A stretch of 64,000 nt of DNA, taken from assembly GCA_041746135.1 (NCBI GenBank), contig JBGTHQ010000022.1, positions 4,885-68,884 on the forward strand, given 5' to 3'. The notes beneath the pieces were generated by a model, which saw only the letters and a list, made by a program, of their open reading frames with translations, was not told where the DNA came from and ran no database searches. This stretch comes from Alg239-R122 sp041746135. Its GTDB lineage: Bacteria > Pseudomonadota > Alphaproteobacteria > Sphingomonadales > Sphingomonadaceae. How positions within the stretch are numbered: position 1 is the stretch's first letter; the number at the start of each line of letters is the position of its first letter. Below, in pieces: positions 16,990 to 30,838 of this stretch. A program made the position numbers and the translations under genes.

Positions 16990-18333
16990 ATGAAAAAAAT
17001 CACCCTTCTCGTTTCGCTGTTGCTCGCCGCCGCGCCTGTAACTTTCCTTGCCGCCCAGGCGCCTGACAGCAAACCAACCGCCGACATTCCTGCCGATGCA
17101 GACACCCTGAAAGCCTATGTTGAAAAGCTCGTCAGTTTCGGGACAAGGCACACATTATCGTCTCCCGACGATCCCAAACGCGGTATTGGCGCAGCGCGGC
17201 GCTGGGGCGCCAGCGAATTCGCGCGGATCGGCGCCGCCTGTGGCGGGTGCCTGACCGTCGAGAATATCGAGCGATTTGCTTACGGGGATCGTATTCCGCA
17301 AGGGGTTAAGATCGTCGATGTGCTGGGCATACAGCGCGGCACTGGCGATCCCAATAATGTCGTCATCATTTCCGGCCATATCGACAGCCGCGTTTCCGAT
17401 GTTCTGGACTATACCTCCGATGCTCCCGGCGCCAACGATGACGGGTCGGGCACCGCGCTTGTGATCGAAGCGGCACGGATACTCACCCGTGAAAAACATG
17501 AAGCCACGATTATATACGCGCTTTTGTCCGGGGAGGAACAGGGTCTGTTCGGCGGCAAATTGCTGGCCGACACCGCCCGGGCGCGCGGCTGGAACGTCAT
17601 TTCGCTGCTCAACAACGATATTGTCGGCGGCACGCACGGGCAGGACGGCCGGATTGTCGACAACGTGGTGCGGGTATTCAGCGAAGGGATACGTTCGTCG
17701 GAAAGCCTGGAACAAGCCATGGAAAGACGCGGCAGCGGCGGCGAGGATGACGGACCTTCGCGCGCATTGATGCGGTCGGCCGACCGTGTTGCGCTCGCCC
17801 ATCCGGACATAGGGCTCGACGTATTTGGCGTGCGCCGCCCCGACCGTTTCCGCCGCGGCGGTGACCACCTGCCCGCGCTTGAACTCGGCTATCCCGCTAT
17901 TCGTTTCACCGTCGGCGTGGAGGATTACGATCACCAGCACCAGGATTTGCGCACCGAAAACGGCCGCGCATACGGTGATACGGTCGACGAGATGGATTTT
18001 GGCTATCTGGCCAAAGTGACCAATCTAAATGTCGCACTGGCACGCGAACTCGCCAACGCCCCGCCAGCGCCCGCATCGGCGCAGCTGGGCGGCGCCGTCA
18101 CCGAAAACACCACGGTCGAATGGGAACCGGTCAAGGGCGCGGCGAACTACCGCATATACTGGCGCCGCAACGACGCGCGCGACTGGACCAACAGCGTTGA
18201 TATTAGCGGTACGACGCAGGCCACATTGAAAGGCGTTATCGTCGACGACCATTTTGTCGGCGTATCGGCGCTGTCCGATGACGGTCATGAAAGTATCATC
18301 ACATTTGCCGGCCTGCCGCAGCGCAACCGGTAA
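16990..18333 (+). CDS. Exported M28-family zinc aminopeptidase
   Basis: A 447-residue periplasmic or secreted peptidase. A signal peptide (1-23, ending FLAAQA) is followed by the M28 domain with co-catalytic zinc ligands His130 (SGHIDSR), Asp150 (GANDDGSG), catalytic Glu182 and ligand Glu183 (SGEEQGLFG), Asp210 (NNDIVGG) and a C-terminal His in DYDHQHQDLR. After about 375 there is a fibronectin-type III-like domain (TVEWEPVKGAANYRIYWR). The start at MKKITLLV is preferred over an upstream ATG because it begins the signal peptide. A strong terminator follows. Confidence 0.92.
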   Translation: MKKITLLVSLLLAAAPVTFLAAQAPDSKPTADIPADADTLKAYVEKLVSFGTRHTLSSPDDPKRGIGAARRWGASEFARIGAACGGCLTVENIERFAYGDRIPQGVKIVDVLGIQRGTGDPNNVVIISGHIDSRVSDVLDYTSDAPGANDDGSGTALVIEAARILTREKHEATIIYALLSGEEQGLFGGKLLADTARARGWNVISLLNNDIVGGTHGQDGRIVDNVVRVFSEGIRSSESLEQAMERRGSGGEDDGPSRALMRSADRVALAHPDIGLDVFGVRRPDRFRRGGDHLPALELGYPAIRFTVGVEDYDHQHQDLRTENGRAYGDTVDEMDFGYLAKVTNLNVALARELANAPPAPASAQLGGAVTENTTVEWEPVKGAANYRIYWRRNDARDWTNSVDISGTTQATLKGVIVDDHFVGVSALSDDGHESIITFAGLPQRNR

Positions 18334-18344
18334 GCTGTAAAAAG

Positions 18345-18378
18345 AAAAGGACCGGCAGCGCCCCCTGCCGGTCCTTTT
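18345..18378. terminator. Bidirectional rho-independent terminator
   Basis: A 14-bp perfect stem (AAAAGGACCGGCAG paired with CTGCCGGTCCTTTT) around a 6-nt C-rich loop, with A- and T-runs on the two sides. It lies between the convergent M28 peptidase and ctrA genes and can serve both. Confidence 0.9.
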
Positions 18379-18411
18379 GTTAGCGAAACTTTCGGGTAAT
18401 GAAAGTGGCTG

Positions 18412-19113
18412 TCAAGCTGCCTGGCTGTCTTCGTCCGCTTGCGGATCGCGCAGCACATAGCCGCGGCCCCATACGGTTTCGATGTAATTTTCCCCGTCGC
18501 AGGCTAGCGCCAGTTTCTTGCGCAGCTTGCAGATGAATACATCGATAATCTTGAGTTCGGGTTCGTCCATGCCGCCATAAAGGTGGTTGAGAAACATTTC
18601 CTTGGTCAGCGTCGTGCCCTTGCGCAGCGAGAGCAGTTCGAGCATCGCATATTCCTTGCCGGTCAGATGGACCCGGGCGCCATCGACTTCAACGGTCTTG
18701 GCATCCAGATTGACAGCTAGTTTGCCGGTGCGGATGACGCTTTGCGAATGGCCTTTCGAGCGGCGCACGACCGCATGGATACGCGCGACCAGTTCTTCGC
18801 GGTGGAATGGCTTGGTAACATAGTCATCCGCGCCAAAGCCGAATGAGCGAACTTTGCTATCCATTTCAGAAATGCCCGACAGAATGAGCACGGGCGTCTG
18901 CACCTTGGCAACGCGCAGTTTTTTCAGCACGTCATAGCCATGCATGTCGGGCAGGTTGAGATCGAGACAGATGATGTCGTAATCGTACAACTTGCCAAGA
19001 TCGAGACCTTCCTCGCCCAGATCGGTCGTGTAAACATTAAACCCTTCGGTTGTCAGCATAAGCTCGATGGCCTTGGCCGTTGTCGGTTCGTCTTCAATCA
19101 ATAGCACGCGCAT
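18412..19113 (-). CDS. ctrA: Cell-cycle master response regulator CtrA
   Basis: OmpR-family response regulator controlling cell-cycle, motility and DNA methylation genes in alphaproteobacteria. From MRVLLIEDE it is 233 residues: receiver domain with Asp51 as phosphoacceptor (ICLDLNLPD) and KPFHREELVARI, then winged-helix domain (about 125-225) with the CtrA-diagnostic KEYAMLELLSLRKG and YGGMDEPELKIIDVF. The C-terminus ends in two alanines, the ClpXP degron feature of CtrA. An upstream ATG at 19158 is in frame but would add a non-receiver extension. The upstream region carries a full CtrA box and GANTC sites. Confidence 0.96.
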   Translation of the reverse strand: MRVLLIEDEPTTAKAIELMLTTEGFNVYTTDLGEEGLDLGKLYDYDIICLDLNLPDMHGYDVLKKLRVAKVQTPVLILSGISEMDSKVRSFGFGADDYVTKPFHREELVARIHAVVRRSKGHSQSVIRTGKLAVNLDAKTVEVDGARVHLTGKEYAMLELLSLRKGTTLTKEMFLNHLYGGMDEPELKIIDVFICKLRKKLALACDGENYIETVWGRGYVLRDPQADEDSQAA

Positions 19114-19215
19114 AGCTTGCCCCTTTTTTAAAACCCGTTTCGGATCGCTCCAGTTCAAAAGCCTTTTAAGCGATCAGTCTGGACAATTAACCATAAGAGG
19201 AATGAACATAAAAGG

Positions 19216-19230
19216 TTAATTTTACGTTAA
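19216..19230. promoter_or_regulatory. CtrA-binding box upstream of ctrA
   Basis: An exact TTAA-N7-TTAA full site (TTAATTTTACGTTAA), the consensus for phosphorylated CtrA, about 103 bp upstream of the ctrA start. Its position implies autoregulation, as in Caulobacter. Confidence 0.8.
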
Positions 19231-19245
19231 GCTGCAGAAACTGGC

Positions 19246-19291
19246 GAGTCGCGAAAGGTAAAAGAGGCTAGTGTAGTCTTGCAAATGAGTC
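19246..19291. promoter_or_regulatory. Two GANTC (CcrM methylation) sites upstream of ctrA
   Basis: GAGTC occurs at 19246-19250 and 19287-19291. GANTC is the CcrM target, and methylation state at such sites tunes ctrA transcription in Caulobacter. The rest of the 400-bp ctrA/lipoprotein divergent gap is AT-rich and shows no gene. Confidence 0.55.
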
Positions 19292-19515
19292 ATTTTCGCG
19301 GGTTTTCGAAGGAAATGTCTTTCCTGTCATGGTTTATAAAAAATTTTCTAAAAACAAATAAAAATAGCTGATTTGCCATCAAATTGCGCATCCAGCAGGT
19401 ATTACGGCAATTTCCAAGGAAGTTTATTCGGAACAAGTTGCTGGCGATGATCGTTTCAATTGTGAAAGTACAGGGCAGTTTTCTGCAATGGACTTCATTC
19501 AACAGAGGAAAAATT

Positions 19516-19779
19516 ATGAAAAAGACAGCAATTCTCGCCACGGTGTTGGCTATATCTCTTTCGGCTTGCGCACAGGAAGCGGAAGACAAAGTCGAAGATG
19601 CGTATGACGATAAAGCCGACGCACTCGAACAGCAAGCCGATACCATGGCTGGCCCGGATGCCGCCGCTATGGAAGCGCGGGCCGATGCCGTAGAGGACAT
19701 GGGCGAGAATATGGGTGACAGGGTTGAGGACGGTACAGCGGACATGTCCGAGGCCATGCCAGAACAACCAGCGCAGTGA
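19516..19779 (+). CDS. Small acidic lipoprotein
   Basis: An 87-residue predicted lipoprotein: signal MKKTAILATVLAISLS followed by the lipobox LSAC with Cys18. The mature part is acidic and Ala/Asp/Glu/Met-rich with repeated ADAxEDMGE-like heptad-type segments, likely helical. A ribosome site AGAGGAAA sits 7 bp upstream of the ATG; an in-frame upstream extension has no lipoprotein logic. Function unknown; probably an abundant envelope protein. Confidence 0.72.
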   Translation: MKKTAILATVLAISLSACAQEAEDKVEDAYDDKADALEQQADTMAGPDAAAMEARADAVEDMGENMGDRVEDGTADMSEAMPEQPAQ

Positions 19780-19900
19780 TAATTGGTACCGCCAATCCGG
19801 CCCATTAAGAGATTGGATGGACATATAAGCCATCCTATTTCCTCCCGCCTTCGGGATAATGTGCAACTCCTCCCGCGCCCTTTCCCGAAGCGGGCTTTAG

Positions 19901-19933
19901 AAAGACCTTGTTAGCTGTGCTAACGAGGTCTTT
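19901..19933. terminator. Stem-loop, probable terminator
   Basis: A 15-bp inverted repeat (AAAGACCTTGTTAGC with GCTAACGAGGTCTTT, one G-T pair) around a TGT loop, 120 bp after the lipoprotein gene. It lacks a long T tract, so termination is probable rather than certain. Confidence 0.6.
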
Positions 19934-20071
19934 CGTCATATAATATCCTTGGATCGACTGGGATATACACTCCATCGCTTTGAATGTTTTATATGCTTTG
20001 AACGCGTTGCTTTACTTCTTTAACTATGACAAAGCAGTAGGTTACAAAGCGCAGGTTATGGATATGCAATA

Positions 20072-20791
20072 ATGATCGATAAACGCCCTTTTTCATCTTT
20101 GGGTCATGCTGACCATGGTTGGCTGAACGCCCGGCATCATTTTTCATTTGCAGAATATCACGATGCCGATCGCATGGGGTGGGGATCCATTCGGGTATGG
20201 AATGACGATGAAATCGCGGGACGCAAGGGTTTTCCGCCGCATTCGCACCGCGATATGGAGATTATCACTTATGTGCGTCAGGGTGCGATTACGCACCGCG
20301 ACAGTCTGGGCAATCACGGCCGGACGGCGGCGGGCGATGTTCAGGTTATGAGTGCCGGGGCCGGTGTCGAACATAGCGAATATAATGGGGAGGATCAAGA
20401 AACCCGCCTGTTCCAGATATGGGTCGTTCCGCGTTCCGGCGGCGGAGATCCGCGCTGGGACGCGAAAACTTTTCCTAAAGGTGACCGCGCTGGAGAGCTA
20501 GAAATTCTCGCCAGCGGTTTTGCAGAAGATATTGCAGCGGGAGCTGCAATGATCCGTGCCGATGCCCGGCTCTACGGTGCCACGCTCAAAGCCGGCAAAA
20601 GTCTGTCGTTGCCGATTGAACATGGAATGCCTGCCTATCTGGTGGTCTCCACAGGCAGTGTCGATGTCAACGGTACTATGCTGGACACGCGCGATGCCGC
20701 AGCTATACGGGATGAAAGTGAAATTGTAATTATGGCGAACGAGGATGCGGAATTCCTGCTTGCCGTATCACCCGATATTGGCTTGCAATAA
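20072..20791 (+). CDS. Pirin-family protein (YhhW-like, quercetinase type)
   Basis: A 239-residue bicupin of the pirin family. The N-terminal cupin has the metal ligand set in FPPHSHRDMEI (two His), THRDSLGN (His) and GVEHSEYN (His/Glu). The C-terminal cupin is degenerate, as in YhhW. Bacterial pirins of this length can show quercetin 2,3-dioxygenase activity in vitro; the physiological role is unclear. The gene stands alone between the lipoprotein and the rpoC terminator. Confidence 0.88.
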   Translation: MIDKRPFSSLGHADHGWLNARHHFSFAEYHDADRMGWGSIRVWNDDEIAGRKGFPPHSHRDMEIITYVRQGAITHRDSLGNHGRTAAGDVQVMSAGAGVEHSEYNGEDQETRLFQIWVVPRSGGGDPRWDAKTFPKGDRAGELEILASGFAEDIAAGAAMIRADARLYGATLKAGKSLSLPIEHGMPAYLVVSTGSVDVNGTMLDTRDAAAIRDESEIVIMANEDAEFLLAVSPDIGLQ

Positions 20792-20907
20792 TACGAACCG
20801 CTTATCGCGCGCAATTGGCTTTTTTTGAGGGCCAACTGTCTTGGCCGAATAGCCGCCTTTTCTCGTGGATTGTGCACTATCATCGATATGTACTATATCC
20901 TGTAAAA

Positions 20908-20939
20908 AAACCCCGCCCTGTTGTGACAGAGCGGGGTTT
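20908..20939. terminator. rpoC terminator
   Basis: GC-rich stem AAACCCCGCCCTG / CAGAGCGGGGTTT, flanked by an A run on the plus strand (a T run for minus-strand transcripts), 28 bp past the rpoC stop. It also faces the pirin gene, so it is likely bidirectional. Confidence 0.88.
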
Positions 20940-20967
20940 ATTAAGTCGGCTTGGCGGGACAGGCTAT

Positions 20968-25257
<4,290 letters not shown>

Positions 25258-25342
25258 TTCGTTTTCCTCATGAAAACCCCCCTCCTATCGGGAGAGGTTT
25301 GGGGCGGGGTGTGCGGAGCCTCTCGGCACCGCCCCCAATTAA

Positions 25343-28300
25343 TTACTCGGCAGCTTGTGGAAGCGCATCGGGACCGTCGTCATCGCCATCTTCATGCGAT
25401 TTCAAATCGACGCTAAGACCCAGCGAACGCATTTCCTTGACCAGCACGTTGAAGCTTTCGGGGATGCCGGTTTCGAAGCTGTCGTCGCCTTTGACGATGG
25501 ATTCGTAAACCTTGGTCCGCCCGATAACGTCATCGGACTTGACTGTCAGCATTTCCTGCAGCGTGTAAGCGGCGCCATAGGCCTGTAGCGCCCAGACTTC
25601 CATCTCGCCGAAACGCTGTCCGCCGAACTGCGCCTTACCACCCAGCGGTTGCTGCGTGACGAGACTATACGGTCCAATCGAACGGGCGTGGATCTTGTCG
25701 TCGACCAAGTGATGCAATTTGAGCATGTAAATATAGCCCACAGTCACCTTGCGGTCGAAACAATCGCCCGTGCGTCCGTCGAACAGGTCAACCTGACCCG
25801 ATGGATCGAGACCGGCTTTTTCCAGCATGAAAGATACGTCGGCTTCGCGGGCACCGTCAAATACCGGGGTACCCATGGGCACGCCGTCTTTCAGGTTAAT
25901 CGCGAGTTCGACAGTTTCCTCGGTCGTGCGTGCGTCGATTTCCGCATGATACTCTTCGCCATAAATATCTTTCATGACTTGTTTGACAGCATCGGGCGGG
26001 CTTCCGGCCTGCGGATCGGGATTGGCTTCGCGCCACTCGTCCAGCGCTTTCGTGACCATCTGCCCCAGACCGCGTGCGGCCCAGCCCAGATGGGTTTCGA
26101 AAATCTGGCCGACATTCATACGCGACGGAACGCCCAGCGGATTGAGCACGATATCAACAGGTGTGCCATCCTCAAGGAACGGCATGTCTTCCTGTGGCAG
26201 GATGCGCGAAATCACACCTTTGTTACCGTGACGACCGGCCATCTTGTCGCCGGGTTGCAGCTTGCGCTTCACCGCCACGAAAATCTTGACCATTTTGAGA
26301 ACGCCCGGAGCAAGCTCGTCGCCGCGCTCCAGCTTGTCGCGGCGATCCTCGAACTTGTCGGTAATAATCTTGACGGCTTCGTCATATTGCGTCTTGACGG
26401 CTTCGAGATCCGACTGGCTCTTGTCATCGGCAACGGCGAATTTCCACCATTCGTGCTTTTCGACTTCTTCCAGATTTTCTTCGGTAACTTCGCTGCCTTT
26501 CTTGAAGCCTTTCGGTGCAGCCGCAGCCACTTGTCCAACCAGCATGTCGCGCAGGCGGTTATAGGTGGCACGGTTCAGGATGGCACGCTCGTCTTCGCGG
26601 TCCTTGGCAAGCCGTTCGATTTCCTCGCGTTCAATCGCCAGCGCACGTTCGTCCTTGTCGATGCCGTGACGGTTGAAGACGCGAACTTCGACCACGGTTC
26701 CGGCGACGCCGGGCGGTAGACGCAGCGACGTATCGCGCACATCGGACGCTTTCTCGCCGAAAATGGCGCGCAGAAGTTTTTCTTCGGGCGTCATCGGGCT
26801 TTCGCCCTTCGGCGTGATCTTGCCAGCCAGAATATCGCCCGGATGCACTTCGGCACCGATATAAACGATACCCGCCTCGTCGAGGTTGCGCAGCGCTTCC
26901 TCACCAACATTGGGAATGTCGCGGGTAATGTCTTCGGGTCCCAGCTTGGTATCGCGGGCCATAACTTCGAATTCCTCGATATGGATCGAGGTGAAGACAT
27001 CGTCTTTCACGATACGCTCGGAAATGAGGATACTGTCCTCGTAGTTATACCCATTCCACGGCATGAACGCGACCAGCGAGTTCTTGCCGAGCGCCAGTTC
27101 GCCGAACTGGGTCGAGGGACCGTCGGCAATGATATGACCCTGTTCGACCACATCGCCCACTTTGACCAGCGGACGCTGGTTGATACAGGTATTCTGGTTC
27201 GAACGCTGGAATTTCTGCAGCGTGTAGATATCCACGCCGGACTTGCCGGCCTCGATCTCGCCCGTTGCACGGATAACGATACGGGTCGCATCGACCTGAT
27301 CGATGATACCGGCGCGTTTCGCCCCGATGGCAGCGCCGGAATCGCGGGCAACCGTTTCTTCCATGCCGGTACCGATAAAGGGCGCTTCCGCCTTGATCAG
27401 CGGCACGGCCTGACGTTGCATGTTCGATCCCATCAACGCGCGGTTGGCGTCATCGTTTTCCAGGAAAGGAATAAGCGACGCGGCCACCGACACGAGCTGT
27501 TTCGGGCTTACGTCCATCAGCGTGATGCTTTCGCGCTGCGCCATCAGGAATTCGCCCGCCTGACGCGACGATACGATTTCCTCGACGAACGAACCGTCGT
27601 CGGTGAGATCGGCATTGGCTTGCGCCACTGTGTGCTTCTGCTCTTCCATCGCGGAGAGATACACCACTTCGTCGGTCACTTTCTGATCGATAACCTTACG
27701 ATAAGGCGTTTCGATAAACCCGTATTTGTTGACGCGACTGAACGATGCCAAAGAGTTGATCAGACCGATATTCGGGCCTTCGGGCGTTTCAATCGGGCAG
27801 ATACGGCCGTAATGCGTTGGGTGAACGTCGCGGACTTCGAAACCGGCACGCTCACGCGTCAGACCGCCAGGGCCCAATGCCGATACGCGGCGTTTGTGCG
27901 TGACTTCAGACAGCGGGTTGGTCTGATCCATAAACTGCGACAGCTGCGACGAGCCGAAAAACTCGCGCACGGCCGCCACGGCCGGCTTGGCGTTGATCAA
28001 GTCGTTGGGCATCACGGTTGACACGTCGACGGAGGACATGCGTTCCTTGACCGCCCGCTCCATGCGGAGCAAGCCGACGCGGTACTGGTTTTCCAGAAGT
28101 TCGCCGACCGAGCGCACGCGGCGGTTACCAAGATTGTCAATATCGTCGACTTCGCCCTTGCCGTCTTTCAGGTTCACCAGCGTCTTGACGACGGCCAAGA
28201 TATCTTCCTTGCGCAGTGTGGTCACGGTGTCTTCGGCATCCAGATCGAGACGCATGTTGAGTTTTACGCGGCCGACAGCGGACAGATCGTAGCGTTCCGG

Positions 28301-29518
28301 ATCGAAGAACAGACCTTCGAACAGCGCATCGGCGGTTTCGCGCGTCGGCGGTTCGCCGGGGCGCATGACGCGGTAAATGGCGTCGAGACCCATGTCGCCA
28401 TTTTCGGCCTTGTCGGCCTGCAACGTATTGCGGATCCATGGGCCGGTGGTGACATGATCGATGTCGAGCAGCACCAAGCTGTCAATGCCCGCGCCGTCTA
28501 TTCTCTCGAGATTTTCCGGCGTCACTTCGTCACCGGCCTCAATATATATCTCGCCGGTCTTGTCGTTGACCAGATCGAAGGCACTATAGCGGCCATAAAT
28601 CTCATCGGTCGGGATAATCAGCGATTCAAGCCCGTCTTTTTCGGCCTTGTTCGCCGCGCGAGGAGTAATTTTCGTACCCGTTTCAAACACCACCTCGCCC
28701 GATTTGGCGTCCACAATATCGAATGTCGGCTTCTGTCCGCGCCATTGCTCGGTCACGAACGGGATTTTCCAGCCTTCCTTGCCGCCGCGCTCATAGACGA
28801 TCGTGTCGTAGAATTCGTCCAGTATCTCTTCGCTGTTCAGGCCGAGCGAATAGAGCAAAGACGTCACCGGAAGCTTGCGCTTGCGGTCGATACGTACGTT
28901 GACGATATCCTTGGCATCAAATTCGAAATCGAGCCATGAACCGCGATAAGGAATGACGCGCGCGGCGAACAGGAACTTGCCCGAACTGTGCGTTTTACCG
29001 CGGTCATGGTCGAACAATACGCCAGGTGAGCGGTGCATCTGGCTGACAATCACGCGCTCGGTACCGTTGATGATAAACGTGCCGTTATGCGTCATCAGCG
29101 GCATGTCGCCCATATAAACGTCCTGCTCTTTGATATCGAGTACCGAACGGCTTTCGGTATCGGGATCGACCTCGAACACAATCAGCCGCAGCGTGACTTT
29201 CATCGGCGCGGCATAGGTAATCCCGCGCTGGCGGCATTCCTGCGTATCATATTTGGGGTCTTCGAGTTCGTAATGGACGAAATCAAGCTCGGCGCTGCCG
29301 GCAAAGTCGCGGATCGGAAACACGCCGCGCAAGGTCTTTTCAAGGCCCGAAACATATCCTGTCGCGGGATCGGAGCGCAGGAACTGCTCATAGCTTTCGC
29401 GCTGGACTTCGATCAGATTGGGCATTTCGATGACTTCATGGATGTCGCCGAAGATTTTACGGATACGCTTTTTCGCGGTCGGGATCAGATCGTCCGCTTT
29501 TTTCACTTTGCTTGCCAT
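25343..29518 (-). CDS. rpoB: DNA-directed RNA polymerase subunit beta
   Basis: Beta subunit of RNA polymerase, 1391 residues. The rifampicin pocket SSQLSQFMDQTNPLSEVTHK is wild type in pattern (Gln, Asp, His/Lys, Arg positions present). Also present are HPTHYGRICPIETPEGPNIG, the KPLVKVGD and MAGRHGNKG regions and the C-terminal GGKAQFGGQRFGEMEVWAL clamp. Unlike most bacteria it is not directly behind rplL: about 4.5 kb of other genes intervene. Confidence 0.99.
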   Translation of the reverse strand: MASKVKKADDLIPTAKKRIRKIFGDIHEVIEMPNLIEVQRESYEQFLRSDPATGYVSGLEKTLRGVFPIRDFAGSAELDFVHYELEDPKYDTQECRQRGITYAAPMKVTLRLIVFEVDPDTESRSVLDIKEQDVYMGDMPLMTHNGTFIINGTERVIVSQMHRSPGVLFDHDRGKTHSSGKFLFAARVIPYRGSWLDFEFDAKDIVNVRIDRKRKLPVTSLLYSLGLNSEEILDEFYDTIVYERGGKEGWKIPFVTEQWRGQKPTFDIVDAKSGEVVFETGTKITPRAANKAEKDGLESLIIPTDEIYGRYSAFDLVNDKTGEIYIEAGDEVTPENLERIDGAGIDSLVLLDIDHVTTGPWIRNTLQADKAENGDMGLDAIYRVMRPGEPPTRETADALFEGLFFDPERYDLSAVGRVKLNMRLDLDAEDTVTTLRKEDILAVVKTLVNLKDGKGEVDDIDNLGNRRVRSVGELLENQYRVGLLRMERAVKERMSSVDVSTVMPNDLINAKPAVAAVREFFGSSQLSQFMDQTNPLSEVTHKRRVSALGPGGLTRERAGFEVRDVHPTHYGRICPIETPEGPNIGLINSLASFSRVNKYGFIETPYRKVIDQKVTDEVVYLSAMEEQKHTVAQANADLTDDGSFVEEIVSSRQAGEFLMAQRESITLMDVSPKQLVSVAASLIPFLENDDANRALMGSNMQRQAVPLIKAEAPFIGTGMEETVARDSGAAIGAKRAGIIDQVDATRIVIRATGEIEAGKSGVDIYTLQKFQRSNQNTCINQRPLVKVGDVVEQGHIIADGPSTQFGELALGKNSLVAFMPWNGYNYEDSILISERIVKDDVFTSIHIEEFEVMARDTKLGPEDITRDIPNVGEEALRNLDEAGIVYIGAEVHPGDILAGKITPKGESPMTPEEKLLRAIFGEKASDVRDTSLRLPPGVAGTVVEVRVFNRHGIDKDERALAIEREEIERLAKDREDERAILNRATYNRLRDMLVGQVAAAAPKGFKKGSEVTEENLEEVEKHEWWKFAVADDKSQSDLEAVKTQYDEAVKIITDKFEDRRDKLERGDELAPGVLKMVKIFVAVKRKLQPGDKMAGRHGNKGVISRILPQEDMPFLEDGTPVDIVLNPLGVPSRMNVGQIFETHLGWAARGLGQMVTKALDEWREANPDPQAGSPPDAVKQVMKDIYGEEYHAEIDARTTEETVELAINLKDGVPMGTPVFDGAREADVSFMLEKAGLDPSGQVDLFDGRTGDCFDRKVTVGYIYMLKLHHLVDDKIHARSIGPYSLVTQQPLGGKAQFGGQRFGEMEVWALQAYGAAYTLQEMLTVKSDDVIGRTKVYESIVKGDDSFETGIPESFNVLVKEMRSLGLSVDLKSHEDGDDDGPDALPQAAE

Positions 29519-29610
29519 AGGTGGGATTCGCCTCTTTCGCGTGTCGGTTTGCGTGCATGTCGGGGCGCCAAACCGCCCGTCCGTTAAAATTTTCCAGGGC
29601 GCAGAACGAC

Positions 29611-29654
29611 AAAAAAGCCGCGGATACCAGCTGTTTCCAGCAGGCCGCAGCTTT
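29611..29654 (-). terminator. Hairpin with T run in the rpoB leader (terminator or attenuator)
   Basis: Read on the minus strand, AAAGCTGCGG pairs with CCGCGGCTTT (one mismatch) around a 23-nt loop and is followed by a T run, about 95 nt before the rpoB start. It could end transcripts from the ATP-grasp gene upstream or attenuate rpoBC, as the rplL-rpoB attenuator does in enterobacteria. The rest of the 270-bp leader shows no gene. Confidence 0.55.
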
Positions 29655-29789
29655 GCGTCATTATCTTACCGTGTCATTGATCATTCCGTACGAACCGCTT
29701 GCGCAGGGGCAGTCCATGTCTCGAAAAATGTCGGTGTTGGATGTGCATATAGGGTTACATCAGCTATGGGTCAAGAGGTGAGGGTCTAA

Positions 29790-30833
29790 CTATAGCACCG
29801 CATATTGGCGGTTGGTCAGCTTGGCCCCATAATAGCCTTTCAGCCGCACCTTGCGCTCCAGATCATCCATGATCGCACCGGAGAAATTTATCCCGCTCAG
29901 ATCCTCGATATAGTTGAGACCGCCCGGTGTATCGACGTTGATTTCCATCATTTTGTCGCCAGCAATATCAAGTCCGGTAAGATACATGCCATCCTCGATC
30001 AGCTTGGGCGCGACAATTTCGGCAACGCGCATCATTTCTTCGGTCGGCTCTATCAGCTCCGCCGTCCCGCCTGCGGAGAGATTGGACCGGTTCTCGTCCT
30101 TTGCGCTGATCCGGCGGATACAGGCGTATTTTTTGCCGACTTTCAGCGGATGGCCATTAAGCGTCAGCATACGGATATCGCCGTCGGCCGCGGCGGGCAA
30201 ATATTCCTGCGCTATCGCATAGCCATCGCGCGTCGTCGCCTCGATAATCTGGTTGAGATTCTGCTGCTTCTTGCTGTTGATGATGAACACGCCCTGTCCG
30301 CCCGAGCCTTGCAGCGGCTTGATCACGCCCTTGCCGCCCTGCTTCTTCAGGAAATCCTTAATCTCATCGGCGACGCGCGTTATGCAGGTGGCGGGACGCA
30401 CTTCTTCGGGGAAATTCTGGAAATAGGTTTTATTAGCGGCGTCGGTCAGATGCTCGGGATCGTTCAGTACGATCGTGCCGGTGTTGGCGGCAATCTGTGC
30501 GAACAAATGCCCCGACGACGGGGCCCAGCTGCGCTTTACCAGTTCTTCGGCCGGGTCGGACCGCAGCATGAGAATATCGTAATCCTCGATACATATGCGC
30601 TTTGGCTTATTGTCCTTTTGCAGATGCGCCAGATAGCTTTTGTCGCTGCGGAACGTCTTTTTCTCGGCCACGGTCGCCATCGCGCAAATCTGTCCGTTCG
30701 CGTCGTAGATAAAATCGGCCAGACCGATCAGCGCTACCTCATGTCCCCGCCCGCTGGCCTTGCGGGCCAGCCGGATGGTCGTGTAATTTTCAGCTTCGGT
30801 TTCGATATTATTGATGACGAACGCGAGTTTCAT
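29790..30833 (-). CDS. GshB-like ATP-grasp ligase
   Basis: A 347-residue ATP-grasp enzyme resembling glutathione synthetase. Visible are the ATP-binding KPLQGSGGQGVFI (GshB has KPLDGMGG), a YLPAAADGDIRMLTLNG segment, the RRISAKDENRSNLSAGG block that matches the GshB arginine/glycine loop, and a Mg-binding MEINVDTPGG. The start at MKLAFVINNIE follows an AGGAGG site; an upstream frame adds 10 codons. It is the third gene of an operon with a QEGLA metallopeptidase and an N-formylglutamate amidohydrolase homologue and has no gshA nearby. A ligase joining an amino acid to a peptide, protein or metabolite is therefore more likely than housekeeping glutathione synthesis. That step is inference. Confidence 0.8.
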   Translation of the reverse strand: MKLAFVINNIETEAENYTTIRLARKASGRGHEVALIGLADFIYDANGQICAMATVAEKKTFRSDKSYLAHLQKDNKPKRICIEDYDILMLRSDPAEELVKRSWAPSSGHLFAQIAANTGTIVLNDPEHLTDAANKTYFQNFPEEVRPATCITRVADEIKDFLKKQGGKGVIKPLQGSGGQGVFIINSKKQQNLNQIIEATTRDGYAIAQEYLPAAADGDIRMLTLNGHPLKVGKKYACIRRISAKDENRSNLSAGGTAELIEPTEEMMRVAEIVAPKLIEDGMYLTGLDIAGDKMMEINVDTPGGLNYIEDLSGINFSGAIMDDLERKVRLKGYYGAKLTNRQYAVL

Positions 30834-30838
30834 GGGCC

